DNA of 28,746 nt from CAVRZY01 sp963725415 (GTDB lineage: Bacteria; Acidobacteriota; Terriglobia; Bryobacterales; Bryobacteraceae): positions 1 to 28,746 of the forward strand of contig CAVRZY010000244.1 in NCBI GenBank assembly GCA_963725415.1, read 5' to 3'. The position numbers and the translations under genes were made by a program. The notes beneath the pieces were generated by a model. The model worked only from the letters and a program-made list of their open reading frames with translations. It made no database searches and was not told where the DNA came from. Of the stretch, positions 14,037-20,700 are shown in pieces; positions within the stretch are counted from its first letter, which is position 1, and every line of letters begins with the position of its first letter.

Positions 14037-14383
14037 ACCGCCCGCCGCCGGTAGCGGCTGCACAGATCGCAGCCGTGCTCCGGCTGCTCTTCCAGAAGCC
14101 GCACGGACGGCGCGTCGCGATAGTACGTCCACTGAACGCCCTTCCGGTCTAGGTACTGCACCAGTGGCGCCAGCGGCCGCAGAAACTTGCCCTGCTCCAC
14201 CGTAAAGGCGCACACCGAGAACTCCACCGGCGCGCGTTTTTCCAGCAACAGAAGGGCTTCCAGGAGTGTCAGAGAATCTTTGCCGCCCGAGAGCGCCACG
14301 GCCACGCGATCGCCATCCCGAATCATCTTGAACCGGCCGATCGCTTCGCCCACCCTGCGCAGCAGAGCCTTCTCTAGGTCCAC
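13586..14383 (-). CDS. ttcA: tRNA 2-thiocytidine biosynthesis protein TtcA, C-terminus altered by IS
   Basis: A 265-residue PP-loop ATPase. SGGKDS (32-37) binds ATP, CDLC (Cys105, Cys108) together with a Cys in VPCACS (193 or 195) forms the Fe-S cluster site, and GHTADDFCEALL is the family signature. TtcA thiolates cytidine 32 in certain tRNAs, Arg tRNAs among them in E. coli. The IS inserted in the codon for the penultimate residue. The present end is GCVTDPGRS with the stop at 13586-13588 inside the IS; the original end, readable across the IS, was GCVG-stop. All functional motifs are upstream, so the protein is probably active. The GTG start lies 19 bases from the divergent rsmB start. Confidence 0.92.
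   Translation of the reverse strand: MDLEKALLRRVGEAIGRFKMIRDGDRVAVALSGGKDSLTLLEALLLLEKRAPVEFSVCAFTVEQGKFLRPLAPLVQYLDRKGVQWTYYRDAPSVRLLEEQPEHGCDLCSRYRRRAVYQIARGLGANVIAFGHTADDFCEALLRNALFTGRISALPPVAHSRDREFRLIRPLVLVSEDLTRRYVESLGAPVVPCACSQKTGTVRRTLRSLLGELEKEYPHVREKLLAAMGNLDTGRLLDVRFLELTAHGPVPLGGEQGCVTDPGRS
13608..13623 (+). repeat. 16-bp direct repeat flanking the IS, right
   Basis: Identical to 12057-12072 and still in frame as the ttcA codons for EQGCV. Sixteen bases is long for a transposon target duplication. Confidence 0.85.
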
Positions 14384-14388
14384 GTTCT

Positions 14389-14394
14389 ATTATA
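14389..14394 (-). promoter_or_regulatory. Candidate -10 box of ttcA (possible leaderless mRNA)
   Basis: The minus strand reads TATAAT, then AGAAC, then the GTG start of ttcA. A perfect -10 this close would place the transcript start at or next to the start codon, giving a leaderless message. The -35 region would lie inside the divergent rsmB gene and shows no clear match. Confidence 0.4.
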
Positions 14395-14402
14395 GAGAAA
14401 CT

Positions 14403-15611
14403 GTGATCTCACCGGCCCGGCTGGTTGCCTTCGATGTCCTCCTGTTGGTGGAAAAGGGCGGCTACGCGGCGGACCTCCTAGCCAGCCGCACCGCGAGCCT
14501 CCACTCTCGCGACGCTGGGCTGGCCGCCGAGATCGTCCTGGGATCGCTCCGTTACCAGGCCCAGCTCGACTTCCTGATCGAGCACCTGTCGGGTCGCAGC
14601 GCCGCGCCCCTCGACCCCGAGGTTCGCGTCGCCCTTCGAATGGGCATCTATCAGCTCCGGCATCTGGACCGCGTGCCTGCTCATGCTGCCGTCAGTGACG
14701 GCGTCGAGCTAGTGAAGCACGCCCGGAAACGCTCCGCCGCCGGATTGGTGAACGCCGTCCTCCGCAGGGTGAACCGCAATCCGATCGCCTGGCCCGATCG
14801 CTCCACCGAACTCTCTCACCCTGCCTGGCTGCTCGAGCGTTGGGACCGGCAATTCGGCCCAGAAACTGCAACCAGGATTGCTCTCGCCAATCTCGCCACC
14901 CCGCAGACCTATGTCCGCGTCCCGGCTGACTCTTCCCCGCCCCCCGGCCTGACACTGGAAGCCACGGATGTCCCGGGCTGTTTCCGCCTGCTGCAGGGCG
15001 CCCCCTCCGGTCTCCGCATTCAGGACATCGGCTCGCAGGCCGTGGTTCCCCTGCTCGATCTGGCCCCCGGCCAGACCTTCCTGGATCTCTGCGCCGCACC
15101 GGGCAACAAGACCGCACAGGCGCTGGAGTCCGGCGTCCGCGCTGTAGCCTGCGATGTCCACTTCAGCCGTCTCCGCCTCATGAAAGACCTGGGCTGCGAC
15201 CTGGTGGTCCTCGACGGCGCCGTCCCTCTGCCCTTCGCCCCCCGCTTCGACCGCGTTTTAGTGGACGCGCCCTGCTCCGGCACGGGAACTCTGACCCGCA
15301 ACCCCGAGATCAAGTGGCGCTTCCAGCCCTCCCACCTCCAACAGCTCCACCACCTCCAGGTCAAACTGCTTACAAATGCGTTGGAACGCCTCGCCGCAAG
15401 AGCACGTCTGGTTTATTCCACGTGTTCCCTCGAGCGCGAGGAAAACGAAGCGGTCGTCGAGGAGGCGTTAACTGCGACAGGCATCCCTGCCCGCTTCCGT
15501 CTCTGGCGCCGGCTGCCCGGCATCGACGCCGGGGACGGCTTTTTCGCCGCTGTGATAACATCGGATGAGCCGCTCCATGATCCAAATCGTTCCCTCGATT
15601 CTCTCCGCTGA
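14403..15611 (+). CDS. rsmB: 16S rRNA (cytosine-967) methyltransferase RsmB
   Basis: A 402-residue protein from the GTG at 14403. The N-terminal NusB-like RNA-binding domain (ARLVAFDVLLLVEKGG, AAEIVLGSLRYQAQLDFLI, RMGIYQLRHLDRVPAHAAV) is followed by a Rossmann methyltransferase domain with FLDLCAAPGNKT (SAM), DAPCSGTGTLTRNPEIKW (motif IV Cys) and VYSTCSLEREENE (motif VI catalytic Cys). It methylates C967 of 16S rRNA. An in-frame extension upstream reads ttcA antisense and is rejected. It overlaps rpe by 47 bases; sun/rsmB-rpe is a common bacterial pairing. Confidence 0.93.
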   Translation: MISPARLVAFDVLLLVEKGGYAADLLASRTASLHSRDAGLAAEIVLGSLRYQAQLDFLIEHLSGRSAAPLDPEVRVALRMGIYQLRHLDRVPAHAAVSDGVELVKHARKRSAAGLVNAVLRRVNRNPIAWPDRSTELSHPAWLLERWDRQFGPETATRIALANLATPQTYVRVPADSSPPPGLTLEATDVPGCFRLLQGAPSGLRIQDIGSQAVVPLLDLAPGQTFLDLCAAPGNKTAQALESGVRAVACDVHFSRLRLMKDLGCDLVVLDGAVPLPFAPRFDRVLVDAPCSGTGTLTRNPEIKWRFQPSHLQQLHHLQVKLLTNALERLAARARLVYSTCSLEREENEAVVEEALTATGIPARFRLWRRLPGIDAGDGFFAAVITSDEPLHDPNRSLDSLR

Positions 15612-16254
15612 TTTCGCCTGTCTGGGCGAGCAAATCGCCCGTGTCGAGCAGGGCGGCGCCGCCATGCTGCACGTGGACGTCATGGATGGGCATTTCGTGC
15701 CCAATATCACCATTGGGCCGCCGGTGCTGAAGGCCATTCGCAGGATCACCAAGCTCACTCTGGACGTCCATCTGATGATCGCCGATCCCGACCGTTACGC
15801 CCCTATCTTCATCGAAGCCGGCGCAGACCAGATCTCCGTGCACCAGGAAACCTGCCCCCACTTGGACCGCACCCTGCGCCTGATCCAAGGGGAGGGCGTT
15901 CCCGCCGGGGTGGTCCTCAACCCCTCCACCCCCGTTACAATGTTAGATGAGGTCCTCGGCCTAGCGGACTTCGTGCTGATCATGAGCGTCAACCCCGGTT
16001 TCGGCGGACAGCAATTCATTCCTCGCGCCCTGGACAAAGTGCGCCTGCTCGAGCGCCGCAGGCGAGAGTGGGGATTGAAGTTCCCTATCGAGATCGACGG
16101 CGGAGTCACGCTGGAGAATCTACCGGAAGTCCTCCGCGCTGGCTGCGATTGGGTGGTGGCCGGCGCCTCCATCTTCCACAGCGCCGATCCCGCAGCCACC
16201 GTCGCCCAGATGCGCAGCCTCGCCCAACAGATGAGTGAGACCGTCAGGTGTTAG
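15565..16254 (+). CDS. rpe: Ribulose-phosphate 3-epimerase
   Basis: A TIM-barrel enzyme of 229 residues interconverting ribulose-5-phosphate and xylulose-5-phosphate in the pentose phosphate pathway. Signatures seen: PSILSADF, LHVDVMDGHFVPN (metal His and catalytic Asp), LDVHLMI, MSVNPGFGGQ, IEIDGGV (second Asp) and the phosphate-binding AGASIF. The ATG at 15565 is used; ATG 15577 (MIQIVPSIL) is equally possible and closer to the family start. It overlaps the 3' end of rsmB. Confidence 0.95.
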   Translation: MSRSMIQIVPSILSADFACLGEQIARVEQGGAAMLHVDVMDGHFVPNITIGPPVLKAIRRITKLTLDVHLMIADPDRYAPIFIEAGADQISVHQETCPHLDRTLRLIQGEGVPAGVVLNPSTPVTMLDEVLGLADFVLIMSVNPGFGGQQFIPRALDKVRLLERRRREWGLKFPIEIDGGVTLENLPEVLRAGCDWVVAGASIFHSADPAATVAQMRSLAQQMSETVRC

Positions 16255-16256
16255 CT

Positions 16257-17436
16257 ATGACCCGTCATCGTAACTGGCTCTTCTATGGCGTCGTGCTGGC
16301 GCTTCTCCCCGGCCTGGTGAGTTCGTTCGGGTGCCGCCGCAGACGCTACGAAAACCCCATCACCAAGGACACGCTACAGCCCGACAAGGTGCTCTTTGAC
16401 AAGGCCATCAAGGATGTCGAACGCGGGCCGCTACGAGATCGCGCGCCTGACCCTCAACACCCTGATGAACACCTACGTGGACAGCGAGTACATGGCTAAG
16501 GCGAAGCTGGCCATCGCCGATAGCTGGTTCCGCGAGGGCGGCTCTCATGGCCTGGCCCAGGCCGAAGCCGAGTACAAGGACTTCATCCTGTTCTATCCCA
16601 CCCTGGAAGAAGCCGCCGAGGCCCAGGAAAAGGTCTGCAACATCCACTACAAGCAGATGGAGAAGCCGGATCGCGATCCCATCCACGCCCTGCGCGCCGA
16701 GGAAGAGTGCCGCCAGTTGCTGATCCAGTTCCCCAACAGCAAGTTCGCTCCCCAGGTCCAGCAAATCCTCCGCAACATCCAGGAAGCGCTGGCCGCAGGC
16801 GAATTCGCGGTCGGCAGTATGTACTACAAGAGAGGCAGCTACCCGGCCGCTGCCAACCGCCTCCAGAACCTCACCGATCACTACCCTCTTTACAGCAGCG
16901 CGGACGAGGCCTTGTGGAAGCTTGGCGATTCCTACTCCAGAATGGGTCCGCGTTTCCGCAACAAAGCCGGCGACGCCTACGCTCGCATCGTCCGGGATTA
17001 CCCGCTCAGCCCCCTGACGGAAGCAGCCAAGAAGAAACTCACTTCCCTGGAGCTGCCCATCCCGGAGGCGGACCCGGTGGCTCTGGCCCGCATGAAATAT
17101 GAACTGGAGAACCGCGAAAAGCAGGGCCTGATGAGTCACTTCTGGGGCATCTTCCGCAAGAATCCCAATGTGTCGATGGCCGCCCAATCCGGCTCGCCCC
17201 CCATGGAGAGCCTGCGGCCCAGCATCCCTGCCACCGTGCCCCCGCCCGTCGCCCCCGGCGCCGGCGTCACCGCCGACGTCACGGTTTCTCCGATCTCCGG
17301 CCCCTCGGCGCTCGATACCCAGCCGGATGCTCGCCAGAATCCCCCGGCTGAGGCCAAGCCCAGCGAGCCGGAACAGCAGGCTCCCTCCGCGGGAACCCCG
17401 GCGGCCAAGAAGAACCAGAAGAAAAAGAAAAAATAG
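16257..17436 (+). CDS. bamD: BamD-like outer membrane assembly lipoprotein, frameshifted
   Basis: An N-terminal signal with a lipoprotein-like Cys26 (SSFGC, an imperfect lipobox) leads into tetratricopeptide repeats: AGRYEIARLTLNTLMNTY, AKAKLAIADSWFREGG, EYKDFILFYPT, RRG-type helices and KRGSYPAAANRLQNL. BamD is part of the complex that inserts beta-barrel proteins into the outer membrane. After about residue 270 comes a Pro/Ala-rich tail ending in KKNQKKKKK. The frame breaks at GGG (16425-16427): removing one G gives KDVERGRYEIARL and restores the TPR. An extra base from sequencing error is likely for a gene normally essential. It starts just after rpe. Confidence 0.85.
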
Positions 17437-17445
17437 CCCAGCGGC

Positions 17446-18009
17446 ATGAGCCGGATCCTGCTAGCCGATGACAGCCCCCACGCCCAGCGCATGGGCGAGC
17501 GCATCCTCTTCGAAGAGGGCTTCGAAGTGGTCACCGTCACCGATGGCGAGACCGCTCTGCTGCGCCTGGCCGACGTGGACCCCGACGTCATCCTGGCTGA
17601 CGTCTTCCTGCCGCGCAAGTCCGGCTATGAGATCTGCTGGCACGTCAAGAACCATCCCAAACACCGCCACACCCGCGTCGTTCTGCTGGCCGGCTCGCTG
17701 GAGCCGGTCGATGAGGCCGAGGCCCAGCGCGTCGGCGCAGACGGCCTGCTGAAGAAACCTCTGGAAGCCTCCCTGGTCCTGCAAACCGTCCGGCCGCTGG
17801 CCGAAGCCGCCCAACTGGAGCGACCTCCCCTGGGCCAGGAGGTTCTGGTCGAGCCTCCCCCGCCCGACGTAGCCCCCTCGGAACCACCCGAGCTGGACCC
17901 CGAGCGCCTCCGCGCCGCCGTCACCCTGGCCCTGGACGCCGCCATGCCCTCTATAATCGATCAGCTCACCACGCGTCTGCTGACCGCCCTGGGCCGACCG
18001 CCCCGTTGA
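17446..18009 (+). CDS. Response regulator receiver protein with Pro-rich linker
   Basis: A 187-residue protein with a CheY-like receiver at 1-115: acidic pair Asp8-Asp9, phosphoacceptor Asp52 (VILADVFLPRKSG) and conserved Lys104-Pro105 (LLKKP). A proline-rich linker (EPPPPDVAPSEPPELDP, about 138-155) leads to a C-terminal amphipathic helical stretch of about 30 residues, with no DNA-binding domain seen. The sensor partner is not in the window. It sits 9 bases after bamD and 9 bases before yajQ, probably in one transcript. Confidence 0.85.
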   Translation: MSRILLADDSPHAQRMGERILFEEGFEVVTVTDGETALLRLADVDPDVILADVFLPRKSGYEICWHVKNHPKHRHTRVVLLAGSLEPVDEAEAQRVGADGLLKKPLEASLVLQTVRPLAEAAQLERPPLGQEVLVEPPPPDVAPSEPPELDPERLRAAVTLALDAAMPSIIDQLTTRLLTALGRPPR

Positions 18010-18018
18010 GATCTTAAT

Positions 18019-18519
18019 ATGCCCGACAACAGCTTCGACATCGTCTCGAAAATCGACCTGCCCGAGGTCAACAACGCTATCCAGCAGACCCGCAAGGAAA
18101 TCCAGACCCGCTTCGACCTGAAAAACTCCAAGTCGCACCTCGAGCTCGACGAGCAGGAAAAGAAGATCCTGCTGGCCAGCCAGGACGAGTTCAAGCTCAA
18201 GGCCGTCATCGAAATCCTCGAGTTCAAGCTGGTCAAACGCAAGGTTCCCCTGAAAGGCCTCTCCTACGGCCCTCTCATCCCGGCGGCCGGCTCGACCCTC
18301 CGCCAGGAAGTGGCCATTCAACAGGGCATTCCCATCGAGAAGGCCCGCGAGATCGTCAAGCGCATCAAGGAGAGCAAGTTAAAGGCTCAGGCCTCCATCC
18401 AGGGCGATCAGGTACGGGTGAGCGGAAAGAGCCGGGACGTGCTCCAGGCAGTTCTGCACTTGCTGCGAAGCCAGGACTTCGGCATCGACATGCAGTTCAC
18501 CAACTACCGCACCAACTAG
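18019..18519 (+). CDS. yajQ: YajQ-family cyclic-di-GMP/nucleotide-binding protein
   Basis: This 166-residue protein matches YajQ over its whole length: DNSFDIVSKIDLPEVNNAI, TRFDLKNS, EVAIQQGIP, AREIVKRIKESKLKAQASIQ, VRVSGKSRDVLQAV and the ending DIDMQFTNYR-like GIDMQFTNYRTN. Members bind cyclic di-GMP or nucleic acids and act with transcription regulators in some bacteria. The gene directly follows a receiver gene and is followed by a terminator-like hairpin. Confidence 0.95.
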   Translation: MPDNSFDIVSKIDLPEVNNAIQQTRKEIQTRFDLKNSKSHLELDEQEKKILLASQDEFKLKAVIEILEFKLVKRKVPLKGLSYGPLIPAAGSTLRQEVAIQQGIPIEKAREIVKRIKESKLKAQASIQGDQVRVSGKSRDVLQAVLHLLRSQDFGIDMQFTNYRTN

Positions 18520-18524
18520 GTAGA

Positions 18525-18549
18525 ACAGGCCCATCGCCTGTCATCTTTT
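18525..18549 (+). terminator. Terminator-like hairpin after yajQ
   Basis: ACAGGC (18525-18530) pairs with GCCTGT (18536-18541) across the loop CCATC, followed by CATCTTTT. The stem is short and the T-run modest, but it lies right after the yajQ stop between convergent genes. Confidence 0.5.
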
Positions 18550-18569
18550 GGGGAGCTCTTGCCGCCTTC

Positions 18570-19016
18570 TCAGGACCCCGCGTGCCGCAGTTCCCGCTCC
18601 ACTTTGCGGGTGGCGCGCCCGCTGACCAACTCCGCTACCTGGCTCAGCAGTTCCGGCAGGGCTTCCGGCTCGATCAATACCGTTCCAACCGCTTTTTTGG
18701 AGGCGCTCCGGCGCCTGGCATCTCGGTAGGTAGTGATCAAGGCCGTGGCCGGCTTGTAGTCCATCATCCGGGCGTGGGCCAGTACCTTCAGTCCCGCCTC
18801 GGGCGATTCCATCTCCAGATCGCTCAAGACCAGTTCGTACTGGCGCTCCTCAAGCTTGCCGACGGCTTCGGCGGCCGAGGCCGCCGCATCCACCCGATAA
18901 CCCCCAGCCTCCAGCACAGTCTGAAGGGTCAGACGGGAGGTCAGGTCACCCCCGACGAGCAACACACGTGCCAATTCCAGACCGCGACTTCGAGCCGCCT
19001 GCTCCGCCTTCGCCAT
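18570..19016 (-). CDS. Degenerate receiver-domain protein
   Basis: A 148-residue protein with a receiver fold: ARVLLVGGDLTSRLTLQTVLEAGGYRV-type start, AAEAVGKLEERQYELVLSDLEM with a phosphoacceptor-like Asp66, and ALITTY. Two conserved features are lost: the acidic pair after the first strand is Gly-Gly-Asp, and the usual Lys before Pro is Glu116 (IEP). Such receivers often cannot be phosphorylated normally and signal by binding. No output domain. Transcribed leftward, convergent with yajQ, preceded by a 400-bp region with direct repeats. Confidence 0.75.
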   Translation of the reverse strand: MAKAEQAARSRGLELARVLLVGGDLTSRLTLQTVLEAGGYRVDAAASAAEAVGKLEERQYELVLSDLEMESPEAGLKVLAHARMMDYKPATALITTYRDARRRSASKKAVGTVLIEPEALPELLSQVAELVSGRATRKVERELRHAGS

Positions 19017-19263
19017 CTCAGACCGGCTTTCCTTTCTTAGAATAACAGTCTAACCCAGCCCTGAGAAAAAAGCACGACCATTTTTGGGGGTATATGACTA
19101 TTTCTGTAGTGAGAAAGGCTACTATTTCAGTAGCAATTGATTCGCTGTGGAACAGCCCTCCGGCCGGTTCCACGACCCGGTGGGGCTGGCAGTGTACTAC
19201 TATAGCCCCGTTTCTTGGCGGCGCGGGAAGATTCCGTGTGTTGAGCGCCTGCGGTGTGGCCGG
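19017..19263. other. Non-coding upstream region of the degenerate receiver gene
   Basis: Locally AT-rich DNA with no credible gene. It holds the direct repeats at 19097-19133, a related word ACTACTATA at about 19195-19203, and no strong sigma-70 or sigma-54 match that I can defend. Together with the hairpin repeat that follows it makes a 408-bp gap. Confidence 0.6.
19097..19133. promoter_or_regulatory. Direct repeats ACTATTTC(T/A)GTAG, possible operator
   Basis: ACTATTTCTGTAG (19097-19109) and ACTATTTCAGTAG (19121-19133) are 24 bases apart, on about the same face of the helix after two turns. The second is itself palindromic at its ends (CTACT/AGTAG). They lie about 80-117 bases upstream of the receiver gene start (minus strand), a place for an activator or repressor site. 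Confidence 0.45.
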
Positions 19264-19424
19264 CCAATTGACGATTTGCTCATTGACAATTGATGATTTC
19301 AGTGTCCCGCGGCGCCAGACACAGCAATCGTCAATCGCGCAATCGTCAATTTCCTCGGCACGGCCGGTCTCAGAGCAGACGCCGCTCGCTGGGGTGTTTG
19401 GTTGCGGCTACGCCGCGATATGGA
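19264..19424. repeat. Intergenic hairpin repeat, copy 2
   Basis: Module A (19264-19350) has the same CCAATTGACGATT start, the same AGTGTCCCGCGGCGCCAGAC centre and the same CAATCGTCAAT words as 5661-5739. Module B (19396-19424) has GGTTGCGG-CTAC-GCCGCG as at 5770-5798. Between the modules about 45 bases differ from copy 1. Module B ends exactly at the stop codon of the leftward anti-sigma gene. Confidence 0.75.
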
Positions 19425-19709
19425 CTACCCGCTTCCCTTCCGCGCTGCCAGCATCTTCTGGTAGGCTTTCCGCAGTTCTTCCCTGGCGCTGGGGCTCAAT
19501 GGGCCGGCCGGCTCGCCTGGCTCGCAACTCCGGCACAGGGCAATAGTGCGCTTCAGGCTTTCCAGAAACTCGATGCACGGGGGACAACCGGCCAGGTGCG
19601 CCTCGATCTCCTCGCAGCTCTGAGCGGGCAACTCCGCGTCCAGGTATTGGGAAAGCAAAGCGAATACTTCCCTGCAATTCTCGCTGTGCTTGCCGGCTTC
19701 CGATTGCAT
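19425..19709 (-). CDS. Zinc-binding anti-sigma factor (zf-HC2)
   Basis: A 94-residue protein with the ZAS motif His38-x3-Cys42-x2-Cys45 (HLAGCPPC) and an upstream Cys12. In the family the zinc-bound helical bundle clamps an ECF sigma factor and may respond to redox change. No membrane segment is seen, so this is a soluble anti-sigma. It starts 11 bases after the ECF sigma gene ends, with AAGGA upstream, and is surely its partner. Confidence 0.88.
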   Translation of the reverse strand: MQSEAGKHSENCREVFALLSQYLDAELPAQSCEEIEAHLAGCPPCIEFLESLKRTIALCRSCEPGEPAGPLSPSAREELRKAYQKMLAARKGSG

Positions 19710-19720
19710 GGTGTGTTCCT

Positions 19721-20350
19721 TTAATTCTTCTTGGCCGCGGCCCGCGGCACGGTTCGCAAGTACCCGTCCAGCTTCTGGCGCACTGCCAGCCGCGCCCGAT
19801 GCAGCCTGGTCTTAATCACCTCGTCAGTGACCTCCAGCACCTCAGCGGCTTCTCCAGTGGTCAGCTCCTCAACGTCCCTCAGTAGGATTACGGCCCGGTA
19901 GAGCTCGGGCAATTCCTTGATCGCCTGGTGAATCACCGATTTCAACTCCGATCGCAGCGCCTGCGTGTCCGGGAGCGCCGACCAGTCTGCGATTTCCAGC
20001 TTCCGCTGGCCCCCCTGCCGATCCATGTGCGGCAAGAAATCCTCCAGCGACAGCTCCTGCGCCGGTGCGAACACGCTCTTGCGTCGCTTCATGTAGCAGG
20101 CGTTTCGCGCGATCCGGAACACCCAGGCCCGCACCCGCTCCGGCTCCCGGAGCTGCTCGAAGTTCTCGAACACCTTCAGCAAGGTGTCCTGGGCCACGTC
20201 TTCGGCGTCCTCGCGATGCCCGCACATCAGCAAGCTGTATTGAAAAACCTTCGCGCGGAAGTACTCCACAAACCGATCGAACGCCTCCGCCCGGCCCGCC
20301 AGCAGGTCCCGCGCCAACTGGCTTTCGCGTGCTGTCTCCGCCTGCGCCAC
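19721..20350 (-). CDS. ECF-type RNA polymerase sigma factor
   Basis: A 209-residue sigma factor. Region 2 covers about 20-95 (AFDRFVEYFRAKVFQYSLLMCG, DAEDVAQDTLLKVFENFEQL, RVRAWVFRIARNACYMKRR). Region 4 covers about 140-195 (IKELPELYRAVILLRDVEELTTGEAAEVLEVTDEVIKTRLHRARLAVRQKL). It directs RNA polymerase to a regulon that probably includes its own promoter. The GTG start at 20350 has AGGAGG 13 bases upstream, somewhat far; no better start is seen. Forms a two-gene unit with the anti-sigma gene. Confidence 0.93.
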   Translation of the reverse strand: MAQAETARESQLARDLLAGRAEAFDRFVEYFRAKVFQYSLLMCGHREDAEDVAQDTLLKVFENFEQLREPERVRAWVFRIARNACYMKRRKSVFAPAQELSLEDFLPHMDRQGGQRKLEIADWSALPDTQALRSELKSVIHQAIKELPELYRAVILLRDVEELTTGEAAEVLEVTDEVIKTRLHRARLAVRQKLDGYLRTVPRAAAKKN

Positions 20351-20499
20351 TCCAACCGGGAACCCTCCTGGTCCCCCATGGCCGATTGTAACTCACCGCA
20401 GGCAGCCTCTTACTTGTCGATGCAAACGGGCCGCAAACGTGACCACCGTCACCGCTTTGCCAAGCTTGCAACCTATCCCTTGAAACCTCTGGGGAATCC

Positions 20500-20586
20500 A
20501 TGCGGATCAAATTGCTCATGCTGTTGGTGAGTGTGCCCCTTTGGGCACAGGATGCGCTCTCCTTGCAGGATGCCGTCAAGCCTTGA
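20500..20586 (+). pseudogene. Truncated start of a TolC-like outer membrane efflux gene
   Basis: A 28-codon frame encodes MRIKLLMLLVSVPLWAQ, a clean signal peptide, followed by DALSLQDAVKP and a stop. The mature start with LSLQDAVK is how many TolC/OprM-family outer membrane factors begin. Everything after this first helix is gone, so a deletion or rearrangement probably removed the gene body before the cydA region. A free-standing secreted peptide is an alternative. Confidence 0.5.
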
Positions 20587-20700
20587 GAAATGGGGACTGG
20601 CATCCGCCCGACCCTCAGTCACCGCGCCACCATCTGGCTGCCTTCCCCCGCAACTTGCGCGCAAAATCCAAAATCTACACAATGAATCGAGGCCCAACGC

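Noticed and set aside
14187..14402. Upstream extension of rsmB
   Set aside because: It is antisense to the start of ttcA, and RsmB similarity begins at the GTG at 14403.
18541..19300. Sigma-54 promoter near the receiver gene
   Set aside because: TGG-containing words were inspected, but none has the GG-N10-GC spacing.
19094..19546. 150-codon frame on the plus strand
   Set aside because: It runs through the hairpin repeat and antisense to the anti-sigma gene; no protein pattern.
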